A stretch of 64,000 nucleotides of DNA from Klebsiella indica (GCF_005860775.1 NZ_VCHQ01000007.1:1-64000); one strand, 5' to 3'; shown: positions 53,533-62,919, counted from the stretch's first letter. Notes: a model not told the origin generated them from the letters alone. Made by a program: numbers and translations.

Positions 53533-54210
53533 TCAGATTGCAGTAAATCGAGCCACAATGCCGGCCCGCGCCTGGGTCAGATGAAAGACCATCGCGTCTC
53601 TGGCCCCCTGCGCGTCACCGTCGTGAATACGTTCCATTAGCGCAATATGCTCCTGGCAGCCGGGCTCGAAGCGAGCGACGGTACCGTTCTGGTCAAAAGT
53701 GCGCGCCTTAATGCGTAAATCAAAAATCATGCGTTCAAGCATGGCGTTACCGCAGTGGGCGGCTATCGTCTGGTGAACCAGGTTATCGATACGATGGTTC
53801 TCAGAGGCGGAAAAGTCTCGCGCCTGGCGGTGGTCGCTCAGCGCGCTAATTACCGCTTGCGCCTGCGCCGTCGGCATACGCGTCGCGGCGGCAAACGCCG
53901 CTTCCCCTTCAAGGAGAATTCGCAGTTGCAGGATCTCCAGATACTCGCGGAGCGTGGGCTCTTTCACGATAAGCTGTCCGCGTCCGACCCGGGTTGCGAA
54001 GCCGCCGCCGACCAGACGGCTGAAGGCTTCACGCAACGGCGTACGCGATACCCCCAGCGCCGCCGCCAGCGTCCGCTCCTGCAGTGGTACATTGGTCGGG
54101 ATCCGTCCCAGCTGGATCATTTCCAGTAGCTGCCGATAGGTCGCTTCTGTCAGATCTTCGCTGCCAGGATTGAGGAAAATATTGTCTACATCACTCTGTG
54201 TTTCACTCAT
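53533..54210 (-). CDS. GntR-family regulator (FadR/VanR subfamily)
   Basis: A 225-residue regulator with an N-terminal winged helix (VPLQERTLAAALGVSRTPLR and EAFSRLVGGGFATRVGRG). The C-terminal all-helical FCD ligand domain has the metal-binding pattern ending in CQEHIALMERIHDGD and AMVFHLTQ. It is encoded inside the operon it probably controls, overlapping pxpC by ATGA. The likely operator is the TTGGTATACCAA palindrome at 59784, in the divergent promoter region. Confidence 0.9.
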   Translation of the reverse strand: MSETQSDVDNIFLNPGSEDLTEATYRQLLEMIQLGRIPTNVPLQERTLAAALGVSRTPLREAFSRLVGGGFATRVGRGQLIVKEPTLREYLEILQLRILLEGEAAFAAATRMPTAQAQAVISALSDHRQARDFSASENHRIDNLVHQTIAAHCGNAMLERMIFDLRIKARTFDQNGTVARFEPGCQEHIALMERIHDGDAQGARDAMVFHLTQARAGIVARFTAI

Positions 54211-55169
54211 AGCCAGCTCACTTCCGTTGATTGAATATGTTGTAAACAGGCGGCGATACCCGTTTGCAAACGCCGCCAGCGCGCGACGCCTTCCTGTACG
54301 GTGACCGCACGAAACGCCACACTCTGCCCCGGCCGCAGTTGCCCGACTCGCGGCAGATCCGCGCCAATTAAGGTGGCGATTTTCGGGTATCCGCCGGTAG
54401 TCTGACGATCGTGCAGCGCAATAATCGGCTGACCATTACCGGGCACCTGAATACTTCCCGGCACTACCGCATCGGAAACCATATCAGCCCCGTGCAAATG
54501 GGCCAGTGCCGGGCCCGCCATTCGGTAGCCCATCCGGTCCGCATGGGCGCTAACCCGATAGCGTCCATGTAAAAAGGTGAGCAACGAAGCGGCGGTGAAT
54601 GCCTCCTGCTGCGGTCCCATCACCACCGCGAGCGGGCCGCTGCTGTACAACGATGTCAGATGCGCGTGCGCGCAGCGGCGACGCCCGATATCGGCCTGTT
54701 CCGCCAGCGGCAAACGGTCGCCTTTTGCCAGCGCCCGCCCTTCCAGACCACCCAGCGCCGCGCGGGTCAGCGTAGCGCGACTGCCTAACACCAGCGGCAC
54801 ATTCACGCCGCCAGCCAGCGCCAGGTAGGCGCGTAGCCCGCGCGCTATTCGTCCGATAACCAGTTCGCTGCCCTCCGCCAGTCGGTGGCTGACCCAGGGT
54901 TCCAGCGCCCGGCCATCCACCTGCGCCTCAACCGCGCCGCCGAGACAGAGGATGCACTCGCCCCCCATCACCCGATATCGCCCGCCGAGCGCGGTTAATT
55001 CCAGCGCCGCGCAATCCGGCCCGTTGCCGACAACGGCATTGGCTAAGCGAAAAGCGATCATGTCCATCGGCCCCGAGGCCGGTACGCCCGAATGCGCGAA
55101 ACCGCGACGCCCTTCATCCTGCACGGTGGTTAATAATCCCGGAGAGATGACTTCCAGCCAACGCATCAC
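54207..55169 (-). CDS. pxpC: 5-oxoprolinase subunit C (biotin-dependent carboxyltransferase family)
   Basis: A 320-residue PxpC (KipA/YbgK). With PxpB and PxpA it performs ATP-dependent hydrolysis of 5-oxo-L-proline to L-glutamate. Family motifs are TTVQDEGRRGFAHSGVPASGPMD, quoted here only in part as DEGRRGFAHSGVP, then LCLGGAVEAQVDG and DRMGYRMAGPAL. The C-terminal GYPKIATLIGADLPR is also present. Length is typical. It overlaps pxpB by 4 bp. Confidence 0.93.
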   Translation of the reverse strand: MMRWLEVISPGLLTTVQDEGRRGFAHSGVPASGPMDMIAFRLANAVVGNGPDCAALELTALGGRYRVMGGECILCLGGAVEAQVDGRALEPWVSHRLAEGSELVIGRIARGLRAYLALAGGVNVPLVLGSRATLTRAALGGLEGRALAKGDRLPLAEQADIGRRRCAHAHLTSLYSSGPLAVVMGPQQEAFTAASLLTFLHGRYRVSAHADRMGYRMAGPALAHLHGADMVSDAVVPGSIQVPGNGQPIIALHDRQTTGGYPKIATLIGADLPRVGQLRPGQSVAFRAVTVQEGVARWRRLQTGIAACLQHIQSTEVSWL

Positions 55170-55882
55170 GCCACCTCCGGTTCAGGGGACCAATCCGCCG
55201 CGCGGCACTCGTCGCTCAGGCGGATGAACTCCGCCGGGCTAACAGGCGCAAAGACGATTTCATCCCCGGCCTGAAACAAAAATGGCCTTTGCCGCTGCGG
55301 ATCAAATGAACGCCACGGCGTGCGGCCAATAAGATGCCAGCCGCTGGGGCCCGCCACCGAGCTGATTGCCGTCTGCTGGCCGCCAATATTGATGCTGGAC
55401 GCTGGGGTCATCGCGCGCGGCGACGCCCGCCGCGGGGTATGCAGCGTTGCAGGCAGCCCGCCGAGATAGGCGAACCCCGGCATAAATCCGACCATATAAA
55501 CCCGATAGCGCGCCGTGCTGTGTAACTCAATCACCTGCTGCGGACTCAAACCGTGCGCCTGCGCCAGGGCGGGCAGATCTTCGCCATATTCACCGCCATA
55601 GCACACCGGCACCCGCCAGCGACGGCGCAATGAGCGGCTCGCCGGGGGACGTTCGATAGACAGCGCAACCCGTTCGCATAGTTCGCTACAGGTCACCGTT
55701 AACGGATCAAAGGTTATCGTCAGAGAGCGATAGGTGGGAATGATTTCGCTCACCCCGTTCACCCCGTTTAGCGCCGCCGCCAGCGCCAGCACCCGGGCAT
55801 TAAGCCGCGCGTCGATGCTGTCGCCGAATTCAACTAGCAGCGCCTGTTCGCCCACCGCAATAAAACGTGGATAGCCGTTCAC
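55166..55882 (-). CDS. pxpB: 5-oxoprolinase subunit B
   Basis: A 238-residue PxpB (KipI/YbgJ). The family signatures are GEQALLVEFGDSID near the N-terminus, RVYMVGFMPGFAYLGGLP in the centre and RTPWRSFDPQRQRPFLFQ near the C-terminus. It forms the PxpBC complex that phosphorylates and opens 5-oxoproline delivered by PxpA. It overlaps both neighbours (pxpC and the ABC ATPase gene) by 4 bp, so dosage with the transporter is coupled. Confidence 0.93.
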   Translation of the reverse strand: MNGYPRFIAVGEQALLVEFGDSIDARLNARVLALAAALNGVNGVSEIIPTYRSLTITFDPLTVTCSELCERVALSIERPPASRSLRRRWRVPVCYGGEYGEDLPALAQAHGLSPQQVIELHSTARYRVYMVGFMPGFAYLGGLPATLHTPRRASPRAMTPASSINIGGQQTAISSVAGPSGWHLIGRTPWRSFDPQRQRPFLFQAGDEIVFAPVSPAEFIRLSDECRAADWSPEPEVA

Positions 55883-56880
55883 GCAGACTCCCTGAAAGTC
55901 ATCGCCTGTTCCGGCTGAAAGCCAAAACTGATGGTCTGACCTGCGGTACGCTCCTCGGCCGGGAGGTCCACCGGCGCATAGGCCACCAACATCTGCTCCT
56001 GATACTCAATTAATAACTTCCAGTGCAGGCCGCAGAAGGTCGCCATCACGATATTGCCCTGATAGCGCCAGCTCGCCCTCTCGCTGGCGCGCCCAACCAG
56101 CATATGCTCGGGCCGAATGCCCAGCGTCCCGCTGCGCTCGCCGGGGATAAAATTGCATTCGCCGAGAAAACCGGCGACAAAGCGACTATCCGGCTGGCGA
56201 TAAAGGCTCTGCGGAGAGCCATCGCCGACGATTTCGCCTTTATCCATTATGATGATCCGATCGGAGAGATTCATCGCTTCTTCCTGATCGTGGGTGACAA
56301 ACACCACCGTCAGCCCCAGCTCCTGATGCAGCTGTTTAATCTGGATCTGAATCGACTGGCGCAGATTTTTATCCAGCGCCCCAAGCGGTTCATCCATCAG
56401 CAGGATGTCCGGATTAAATACCAGCGCGCGCGCCAGCGCGGCGCGCTGCTGCTGACCGCCAGAGAGCTCTCCAGGCAGGCGTTTGCGGTACTCTTCCAGG
56501 CTGACCAGCGCCAGCGCCTCGCCGACCCGGCGCTCAATATCGACTTTCGCCAGACGACGCATGCGCAGCGGAAAAGCGACGTTCTCAAAGACCGACATAT
56601 GCGGAAAGAGCGCATAGTTCTGGAACACCATACCAATATTGCGATCGGCAATCGGCGCGCGGGTCACATCCTTACCGGCGATCAGTACGTTGCCGCCATC
56701 GGGGCGTTCAAATCCGGCAATCACTTTTAGCAACGTGGTTTTACCGGAACCGGAAGCGCCCAGCAGCGTACAGAATTCACCGCGCGCGACCTGCAGGTCG
56801 ATATGCGGCAGCGCCACCGTCGCAGCGTAGGTTTTGCGAATGGCGTTGAGAGTGACATCTTTACCCTGCATTTGACGCAT
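55879..56880 (-). CDS. ABC transporter ATPase (PotA-like)
   Basis: A roughly 333-residue CUT1/PotA-type ATPase. It has Walker A GASGSGKTT, Q-loop FQNYALFPHM, signature LSGGQQQRAALARAL, Walker B ILLMDEPLGALD and H-loop VTHDQEEA. The C-terminal TOBE-type regulatory domain covers about 240-330. The ATG at 56880 is preceded by GGAGG at good spacing; an upstream ATG (56892) is less well placed. It overlaps the permease gene by about 20 bp. Confidence 0.92.
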   Translation of the reverse strand: MRQMQGKDVTLNAIRKTYAATVALPHIDLQVARGEFCTLLGASGSGKTTLLKVIAGFERPDGGNVLIAGKDVTRAPIADRNIGMVFQNYALFPHMSVFENVAFPLRMRRLAKVDIERRVGEALALVSLEEYRKRLPGELSGGQQQRAALARALVFNPDILLMDEPLGALDKNLRQSIQIQIKQLHQELGLTVVFVTHDQEEAMNLSDRIIIMDKGEIVGDGSPQSLYRQPDSRFVAGFLGECNFIPGERSGTLGIRPEHMLVGRASERASWRYQGNIVMATFCGLHWKLLIEYQEQMLVAYAPVDLPAEERTAGQTISFGFQPEQAMTFRESA

Positions 56881-58570
56881 GTTTGCCTCCATTACGTTTT
56901 ACCAGGCTCTGAATTATCAGGATCCCCGCCGTCGCCGCGATCAGTACGCAGGAGGCCGAAATCACCGTCGGATCAAAATCGAACGCCAGCCCTTCATACA
57001 TCAGTTTCGGCAGGGTTCGATTACGGATAGTGGTCAAAAATAGCGACATCACCACATCATCAAATGAGGTCACGAAGGCAAACACCGCGCCGCCGATCAT
57101 ACCGGGGAGCAGGATCGGCAGCATGACCCGGCGGAACATCTGCCACGGCCTGGCCCCAAGACTGTAGGCCGCCAGCTCCAGGCTGGGATCGAATCCTTTG
57201 AGCGCGGCGCGTAGCGTAATGAAGGTATAGGGCGTGGCCAGAACGGTATGGCCGAGGATCAGCGCCACCGAGTTGTTGATCAACCCTAAAGGCCCGCACA
57301 GATAATACAGCGAGACCGCGGTAATGATGGCCGGCACCGACATGGGAACGATAAACAGCGTCTCCAGCCAGCTTTTGCGCGGCGAGCGTAGCTTATGGAT
57401 CCCCATCGCGGCGGTCGCGCCCAGCACCATCGACAGAATGGTGACAATCAGCCCAATCCGCACGCTCTCGCCCAGCGCCAGCATCCATTTAGGGTCGGTG
57501 AAAAAGTTGACGTACCAGCGCACGCCATATTCCGCCGGCGGAAAAGTCGGGAAGCTGGCGGTACCGAAACTCATCGGAATAACGATAACAATCGGCAGGA
57601 TAAGAAACAGCGCCACCAGCACGCCCGCGCCTGCGCTGATACGCCCGCCGCCGCTGCGTTGCGTCACCACCACCGACTGGCTGCCCTTGCCGCTGGAGCC
57701 GCCCATCAGCTTATCGAGGCCAAACAGGCGATTAAACAACCACAGCGCGAGCAAGGTGGTGATCAGCAATACGCAGGCCAGCGCGGCGGCGATCCCCCAG
57801 TTCAGTTCATCGGTAATATTGTGTGAAATAAGCTCCGCGACCATCCGCTGCGCCGGTCCGCCCATCAGCGATGGCGTAATGTAGTAACCGACCGCGTTCA
57901 TAAAGACGATAACCGCGCCGGCAACAACGCCAGGACGCGTCAGCGGCAAAATAATACGGGTGAAGACGCTGAGCGAATCCGCGCCTAAACTCTGCGCCGC
58001 CTGCAGCAGCGAACTATCCAGCGAGCGGAATGATGCATAGAGCGGCAGCACCACGAAGGGCATCAGCACGTGCACCATGCCGATCAGCACGCCGGTAAAG
58101 TTATACAGGAAGGCCACCGGCTGCGAAGTAATCTGCAGGGTCATCAATAGATGGTTAAGGGGGCCGTTTTGCTGCAGCAGCGCGATCCACGCCGAGGTCC
58201 GCACCAGCGCGCTGGACCAGAACGGCAGCAGCACGGCAAAAAACAGCAGCTTCGCCATCGCCGGGCGCACCGAAGCCATCAGCCAGGCCAGCGGGTAGCT
58301 CATCACAATGCAGCCAATGGTAACCGCCACCGCGATAACAAAAGTATTTTCCAGAACGATGCGATAAATCGGGGTATCCCACAGGTGGAGATAGTTTTCG
58401 AGGCTGAAGTGCCCCTGCACCAGAAACCCTTGCTTTAGCAGCCCGGCAATCGGCCAGACAAAAAACAGCAGTAAAAAAAGCAGCAACGGTAGCGTCGCCA
58501 CGAGAGCCAGCCCGGGCCAACGGATCCGCCGGGATGGGGTAAGGTTATCAGTCAATATCGTTGCCACCAT
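56861..58570 (-). CDS. Fused double ABC permease (PotB-PotC-like)
   Basis: A 569-residue protein joining two BPD_transp_1 permease domains in one chain. The first half (about 1-290) has an EAA-type loop AAQSLGADSLSVFTRIILPL. The second (about 310-560) has AAYSLGARPWQMFRRVMLPI. A low-complexity linker rich in Gly/Ser (about 285-305) separates them. It resembles iron/polyamine-type transporters that need only one permease gene. It is the second gene of the operon, after the binding protein. Confidence 0.92.
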   Translation of the reverse strand: MVATILTDNLTPSRRIRWPGLALVATLPLLLFLLLFFVWPIAGLLKQGFLVQGHFSLENYLHLWDTPIYRIVLENTFVIAVAVTIGCIVMSYPLAWLMASVRPAMAKLLFFAVLLPFWSSALVRTSAWIALLQQNGPLNHLLMTLQITSQPVAFLYNFTGVLIGMVHVLMPFVVLPLYASFRSLDSSLLQAAQSLGADSLSVFTRIILPLTRPGVVAGAVIVFMNAVGYYITPSLMGGPAQRMVAELISHNITDELNWGIAAALACVLLITTLLALWLFNRLFGLDKLMGGSSGKGSQSVVVTQRSGGGRISAGAGVLVALFLILPIVIVIPMSFGTASFPTFPPAEYGVRWYVNFFTDPKWMLALGESVRIGLIVTILSMVLGATAAMGIHKLRSPRKSWLETLFIVPMSVPAIITAVSLYYLCGPLGLINNSVALILGHTVLATPYTFITLRAALKGFDPSLELAAYSLGARPWQMFRRVMLPILLPGMIGGAVFAFVTSFDDVVMSLFLTTIRNRTLPKLMYEGLAFDFDPTVISASCVLIAATAGILIIQSLVKRNGGKHASNAG

Positions 58571-58653
58571 AACTCACTCCGTTCTGGACGGGACCCGACC
58601 TGCAGTCCCGTCCGCCCAGTCATTCACTAAATCAACATATGCTTCGCACGCCG

Positions 58654-59703
58654 TTACTGCGCACGCACCTGGTTGTAGCGCTCAATGATCGCCGGACCAT
58701 TTTTGTCCCACCATCCCGCATCCATAAACAGGGTGTGCTGCAGCCGTTCCGGCGTGGACGGCAAACGTTCCTGGCGCGCTTTGTCGATATACTGCATCGC
58801 TTCTTTAGTGGTCGGGCCATAGGCGATGTACTTGCTGAATTCCGCCTGATGCTTCGGCGCAATAATGTAGTTGAGCAGTTTCAGCGCGGCCTCACGGTTG
58901 TGCGCCCCTTTAACCAGCGCGAAATAGCCAACCTGAGCGATGGAATCGTCCCAGGACATTTTGATCGGTACGCCGGAGTCGATGCCCGACTGGAAGCGAC
59001 CATTCCAGCCCAGCGCCATCACCACTTCGCCGCTGGCGAGCGCCTGCACCGGTTCAGCGCCGCTCTTCCACCATTTCGCTACGTAGGGTTTGATTTTCTT
59101 AATCTGATTCATCGCCCGATCGACCCCTTCCGGGGTACTCAGCGTTTTATAGACGTCTTCCGGCTTGACGCCGTCGGCGATTAGCGCCGCTTCGATAACC
59201 GTGGCCGGTTCATCCTGTAAGGTGCGTTTACCGGGGAATTTCTTCACGTCCCAAAAATCGGCGAAGGTTTTCGGCTGCGGTTTACCATCCGGGAAGGCTT
59301 TACTGGAGAAACCAATCAGGGTGGAGAAAATTTCAGACGGCACGCCGTAATCGTTGCGCGCGCCGGGGATAACATGCTGCTGATTGACCATTTCTGGGGT
59401 GATTTTTTCAAATACGCCCAGTTTGATGCCGCGGGCCAGGCGCGAGCTATTTTCCGTCACCACGTCCCATGAGACGGTATTGGTATCCTGCATGGCTTTC
59501 AGTTTACTGACCTGCGGGTCGGTATCTTCGACGACATCAATACCGGTTTCTTTATTAAAGGGCTTTAACCAGGCTTCGCGAATAGCGTCCTGGTAGGCTC
59601 CGCCCCAGCTGGCAAAGTAGAGCTCATCCGCACTGGCGGACAGGCTATAGCTCATGGTCAACAGGCCTAATGTCAGACAGCCTGCTTTTATCAATGGTTT
59701 CAT
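58654..59703 (-). CDS. ABC transporter periplasmic binding protein (PotD-like)
   Basis: A 349-residue family 1/8 solute-binding protein with a signal peptide ending near LSASADE. The N-terminal ELYFASWGGAYQDAIREAWL is typical of PotD/iron-type binding proteins of the CUT1 class. It is the first gene of the minus-strand arm, 111 bp from the divergent pxpA gene. The ligand is unknown; given the genes linked to it, 5-oxoproline or a pyroglutamyl/acyl amino acid conjugate is plausible, though polyamine-like ligands are common for the family. Confidence 0.9.
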   Translation of the reverse strand: MKPLIKAGCLTLGLLTMSYSLSASADELYFASWGGAYQDAIREAWLKPFNKETGIDVVEDTDPQVSKLKAMQDTNTVSWDVVTENSSRLARGIKLGVFEKITPEMVNQQHVIPGARNDYGVPSEIFSTLIGFSSKAFPDGKPQPKTFADFWDVKKFPGKRTLQDEPATVIEAALIADGVKPEDVYKTLSTPEGVDRAMNQIKKIKPYVAKWWKSGAEPVQALASGEVVMALGWNGRFQSGIDSGVPIKMSWDDSIAQVGYFALVKGAHNREAALKLLNYIIAPKHQAEFSKYIAYGPTTKEAMQYIDKARQERLPSTPERLQHTLFMDAGWWDKNGPAIIERYNQVRAQ

Positions 59704-59783
59704 CTGCTCACTCTCTCCTGGTTAAACATTCGTTCAGCGGCGTAATTTTGGTTTTTACCCTTTGGCATTCTCATTGCATGCAT

Positions 59784-59795
59784 TTGGTATACCAA
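59784..59795. promoter_or_regulatory. GntR-type operator in divergent promoter
   Basis: TTGGTATACCAA is a perfect 12-bp palindrome of FadR/VanR-subfamily type. It lies 19 bases before the pxpA ATG and 81 bases before the binding-protein start, so one site could control both arms. Confidence 0.75.
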
Positions 59796-59813
59796 GTGTT
59801 TCGAGGAGTAATT

Positions 59814-60590
59814 ATGCAAGAAGTGGACCTGAATTCAGATCTGGGTGAAAGTTTTGGTCAATTCAGCGTGGGCGACGATGAAGCCATGCTGGATCTGGTG
59901 ACTTCAGCCAACGTCGCCTGCGGTTTTCACGCTGGCGATGCGGTAGTGATGCACCGCACCGTCACCCACGCCAAAGCGCGCGGGCTGGATGTCGGCGCGC
60001 ATCCGGGCTTTCTTGACCTGTGGGGCTTTGGCCGGCGCACCATTACCGGCGATAGCCCGGCGGATGTCGGCAAAATGGTGGTGTATCAGCTAGGGGCCAT
60101 GCAGGCGGTGGCGCGGGCCTGCGGCCATGCGATGACGCACGTCAAGCTGCACGGCGCAATGGCCACCCAGGCATTCACCGACGACGCATTATCGGCAGCC
60201 ATTGTCAGCGCAATTCTGGCCGTCGACCGTCAGTTGATGCTGGTCACCACCCCACACAATGCGACAGAACGGGCGGCGCGCAAGGCCGGACTGCGCGTCG
60301 CCTGCGAAGTGTTCGCGGACCGCAGCTACGGTGAGAACGGACTTACCCTCCCTCGGCACCTTCCGGATGCCATCATTCACGATCCCGAGCGTGCCGCCAG
60401 CCGTGCGCTGCAAATGATTGAAGAACAAGCGATTCGTACCATCAGCGGCGCCAGGATCCCGATGCCCGTACACACCATCTGCGTTCACGGTGATAACCCG
60501 CAGGGCGTCGCTATCGCCCGTACCTTACGTGAACGCCTGACCGCCGCTGGCGTCGTTATTCGGCCACTCAGCCAGTTGAGTCACCTATAA
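59814..60590 (+). CDS. pxpA: 5-oxoprolinase subunit A
   Basis: A 258-residue LamB/YcsF-family PxpA, the third subunit of the prokaryotic 5-oxoprolinase. The N-terminus VDLNSDLGESFGQ, NVACGFHAGD, GAHPGFLDLWGFGRR, HVKLHGAM and CVHGDNPQ are family signatures. The ATG at 59814 with GAGGAG upstream is chosen; the open frame back to 59670 covers the divergent promoter. It is the first gene of the plus arm and separated from pxpBC, whereas in E. coli the three genes are contiguous. Confidence 0.95.
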   Translation: MQEVDLNSDLGESFGQFSVGDDEAMLDLVTSANVACGFHAGDAVVMHRTVTHAKARGLDVGAHPGFLDLWGFGRRTITGDSPADVGKMVVYQLGAMQAVARACGHAMTHVKLHGAMATQAFTDDALSAAIVSAILAVDRQLMLVTTPHNATERAARKAGLRVACEVFADRSYGENGLTLPRHLPDAIIHDPERAASRALQMIEEQAIRTISGARIPMPVHTICVHGDNPQGVAIARTLRERLTAAGVVIRPLSQLSHL

Positions 60591-60721
60591 GTCGCTGCGA
60601 CATAAATGAACAAATGACGCGCAATAACAGTGCGCAATTGCACCATCGACAGGCAAACGCCGGTTACTGACCACCACACCATCGTCATGCCGCAGGGGCA
60701 TGACCTGTAAAGGAGAGAGAG

Positions 60722-61645
60722 ATGAAAGACAGGATTGAATGCCGTGAAAGACTGCGCGGAATTTTCAATATCACCGTGACACCGTTTACCGCGCAAGGCG
60801 ATATTGATTTCGCGGGGCTGGCCGCCAATATTGAGCGCGTCATCGGCCTCGGCTACGACGGTATCCTGATCGGCGGAACCTATGGCGAATTCCCGACGCT
60901 CAGCGTTGAGGAGCGCGCCGCGATTTTCCGCCACGTTATGCAAGTCGTGGGCGATCGCGTTCCGGTTATGCTGTGCAGCGCGGGTTCCGACGCCCGGGTG
61001 GTTCGCGAACTGACCACGCTGGCAGGCGACCTCGGCGGCCTGCCGATGGTCACGCCGCCTTTTGTTTCCGAAGTCACCGATGCGCAAATCGTAAGCTTTT
61101 TCCAGCAAATGGCGCCGTTATCCAGAACCGGGATTCTGGTCTACAACGCGCCGGGCATCGGCATCACCTTATCCCCTGCTCTTCTGGAGCAACTGGCGGA
61201 TATCCCGCAGGTGGTGGGTATCAAACAGGGCGATCTCAATCCGACCGTCATCGATCAAATCGCCAACCGCTTATCCGGCCGTGTGCGTCTGTTCTGTGCC
61301 TCCGATCTGGCGTTTTTAGGCCCCATGATGTGCGGCTTCGACGGGATCAGTACCACCAACAGCGGCGCCCTGCCGGAGCTGGTGTTAGCCAGCTTCCGGG
61401 CGCTGGAGCAAGGCGATGCCGCCACCGCCAGAGAATTACACCGCTTATGGTACGGCTTCCGCGCCCTGGCCCGTCGCCACGGCCAGCCGCAACTGGTGAA
61501 AGCCGCCATGAATCTGCGCGGCTTCAACGGCGGACATGTGCGTTCGCCGCTGATCGATGTCAGCCCGGAAGTGATTGCCGAAACCCGGGCGGAGCTTCTG
61601 CGCCTTGCCGCCGACACGCGCAGCGGCGTCACGCTAACGGCCTGA
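60722..61645 (+). CDS. DHDPS/N-acetylneuraminate lyase-family protein, second copy
   Basis: A 307-residue class I aldolase-type enzyme with a complete active site: the GGTYGEFPTLS loop (51-61), Tyr141 (LVYNAPG) and Schiff-base Lys168 (VVGIKQGD). It differs clearly from the paralogue at 52578, which lacks the Tyr. It probably acts on a 2-oxo acid or pyruvate-releasing substrate; true DapA function is unlikely in this context. It lies 131 bp after pxpA with its own ribosome binding site (AAAGGAGAG). Confidence 0.88.
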   Translation: MKDRIECRERLRGIFNITVTPFTAQGDIDFAGLAANIERVIGLGYDGILIGGTYGEFPTLSVEERAAIFRHVMQVVGDRVPVMLCSAGSDARVVRELTTLAGDLGGLPMVTPPFVSEVTDAQIVSFFQQMAPLSRTGILVYNAPGIGITLSPALLEQLADIPQVVGIKQGDLNPTVIDQIANRLSGRVRLFCASDLAFLGPMMCGFDGISTTNSGALPELVLASFRALEQGDAATARELHRLWYGFRALARRHGQPQLVKAAMNLRGFNGGHVRSPLIDVSPEVIAETRAELLRLAADTRSGVTLTA

Positions 61646-61706
61646 GATTCCTGAAAAGATGAATACGCCGCCCGATTTAACGCGGCGTTTAACCAAAGAG
61701 AACACT

Positions 61707-62915
61707 ATGTCAGCACCATTTCTCGCGCCGCGCATGCGGCGAGTTCGCCCATCGCCGACAGCGGCCATTGCCGATCGGGTACGCGCTCTCCAGCAGCAGG
61801 GGATCGACATTATTAGCCTTGGCCTCGGTGAACTGGATTTTGCCACACCGGCGGCGATCGGCCAGGCCGGTATCAACGCTATCCACCAGGGTGAAACAAA
61901 ATACACCGCCGTCGGCGGTACCGTCGCCCTGAAAGCCGCCATCATGGATAAATTCGCCCGCGACAACGACCTGCGCTTTACCCCCCAGGAGATCATTGCC
62001 GGAACGGGGGCTAAGCAGCTGATTTTCAATGCGCTGCAGGCGACGCTAAGCAGTGGTTTGCAGGCCATTATCCCCGCGCCGTACTGGGTCTCCTATCCCG
62101 ATATGGTCGCGCTGGCGGATGGCGAACCCGTCATCGTTCCGACCAGCGAGCAAGACGGCTGGAAACTCACGCCGCAATCTCTGGCCGCCGCCATTACCCC
62201 GCATACCCGCTGGCTGATCCTCAACTCGCCCTCCAATCCCACGGGAGCGCTGTACAGCCGCGCGGAATTGCTGGCGCTGGCGGAGGTGCTGCTGGCCGCA
62301 CCGCAGGTGCTGATTCTGGCAGATGATATCTATGAGGCGCTGCGCTACGACGGCGCACCATTCTGCACGCTGGCGCAGATTGCGCCCGGACTACGCGATC
62401 GCATTCTGACGGTGAATGGGCTCTCAAAGGGCTTTTCCATGACCGGCTGGCGCCTGGGCTACGCGGCCGGGCCCGCGTGGTTAATTTCCGCGATGACCAT
62501 TTTGCAGTCGCAGAGCACCTCCAACCCATGTTCGCTGGCGCAGGCGGCGGGGGTCGCCGCCCTCAACCAACCCGCCGATTTCCTGCCCCAGTGGCTGGCT
62601 ATCCTCACTCAACGCCGCAATCGGGTAATGGCGCTGATTGATGAGGTCAACGGAGTCAGCGCGGCGACGCCGCAGGCCGCATTTTATGTCTTCGCGAATT
62701 GCTCCGGCCTGATCGGTCAATCGACCCCGGCGGGCGATCGGCTCCATGATGACGTCGCGGTTGCCGATTACCTGTTAACCGCAGCCCATGTCGCCACCCT
62801 CCCGGGAACCGCATTTGGGATGCCAGGATATCTGCGGCTGGCCTACGCGCTGGATGATGCCCAGTTGGAATTAGCCTGTCAGAGCATCGCCCGCGCCTGC
62901 GGGGAACTGCGCTGA
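61707..62915 (+). CDS. Class I PLP-dependent aminotransferase
   Basis: A 402-residue aspartate-aminotransferase-fold enzyme. The PLP lysine lies in NGLSKGFSMTGWRLGY; ILNSPSNPTGALYS and ILADDIYEALRY are cofactor-binding segments; and the C-terminal arginine is in GYLRLAYAL. The start at 61707 has AAAGAGAA; an in-frame ATG at 61659 is weaker. It would remove or transfer the amino group of an amino acid produced by the pathway, perhaps glutamate from 5-oxoproline. It ends 4 bp from the convergent cupin stop. Confidence 0.9.
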   Translation: MSAPFLAPRMRRVRPSPTAAIADRVRALQQQGIDIISLGLGELDFATPAAIGQAGINAIHQGETKYTAVGGTVALKAAIMDKFARDNDLRFTPQEIIAGTGAKQLIFNALQATLSSGLQAIIPAPYWVSYPDMVALADGEPVIVPTSEQDGWKLTPQSLAAAITPHTRWLILNSPSNPTGALYSRAELLALAEVLLAAPQVLILADDIYEALRYDGAPFCTLAQIAPGLRDRILTVNGLSKGFSMTGWRLGYAAGPAWLISAMTILQSQSTSNPCSLAQAAGVAALNQPADFLPQWLAILTQRRNRVMALIDEVNGVSAATPQAAFYVFANCSGLIGQSTPAGDRLHDDVAVADYLLTAAHVATLPGTAFGMPGYLRLAYALDDAQLELACQSIARACGELR

Positions 62916-62919
62916 TGCT

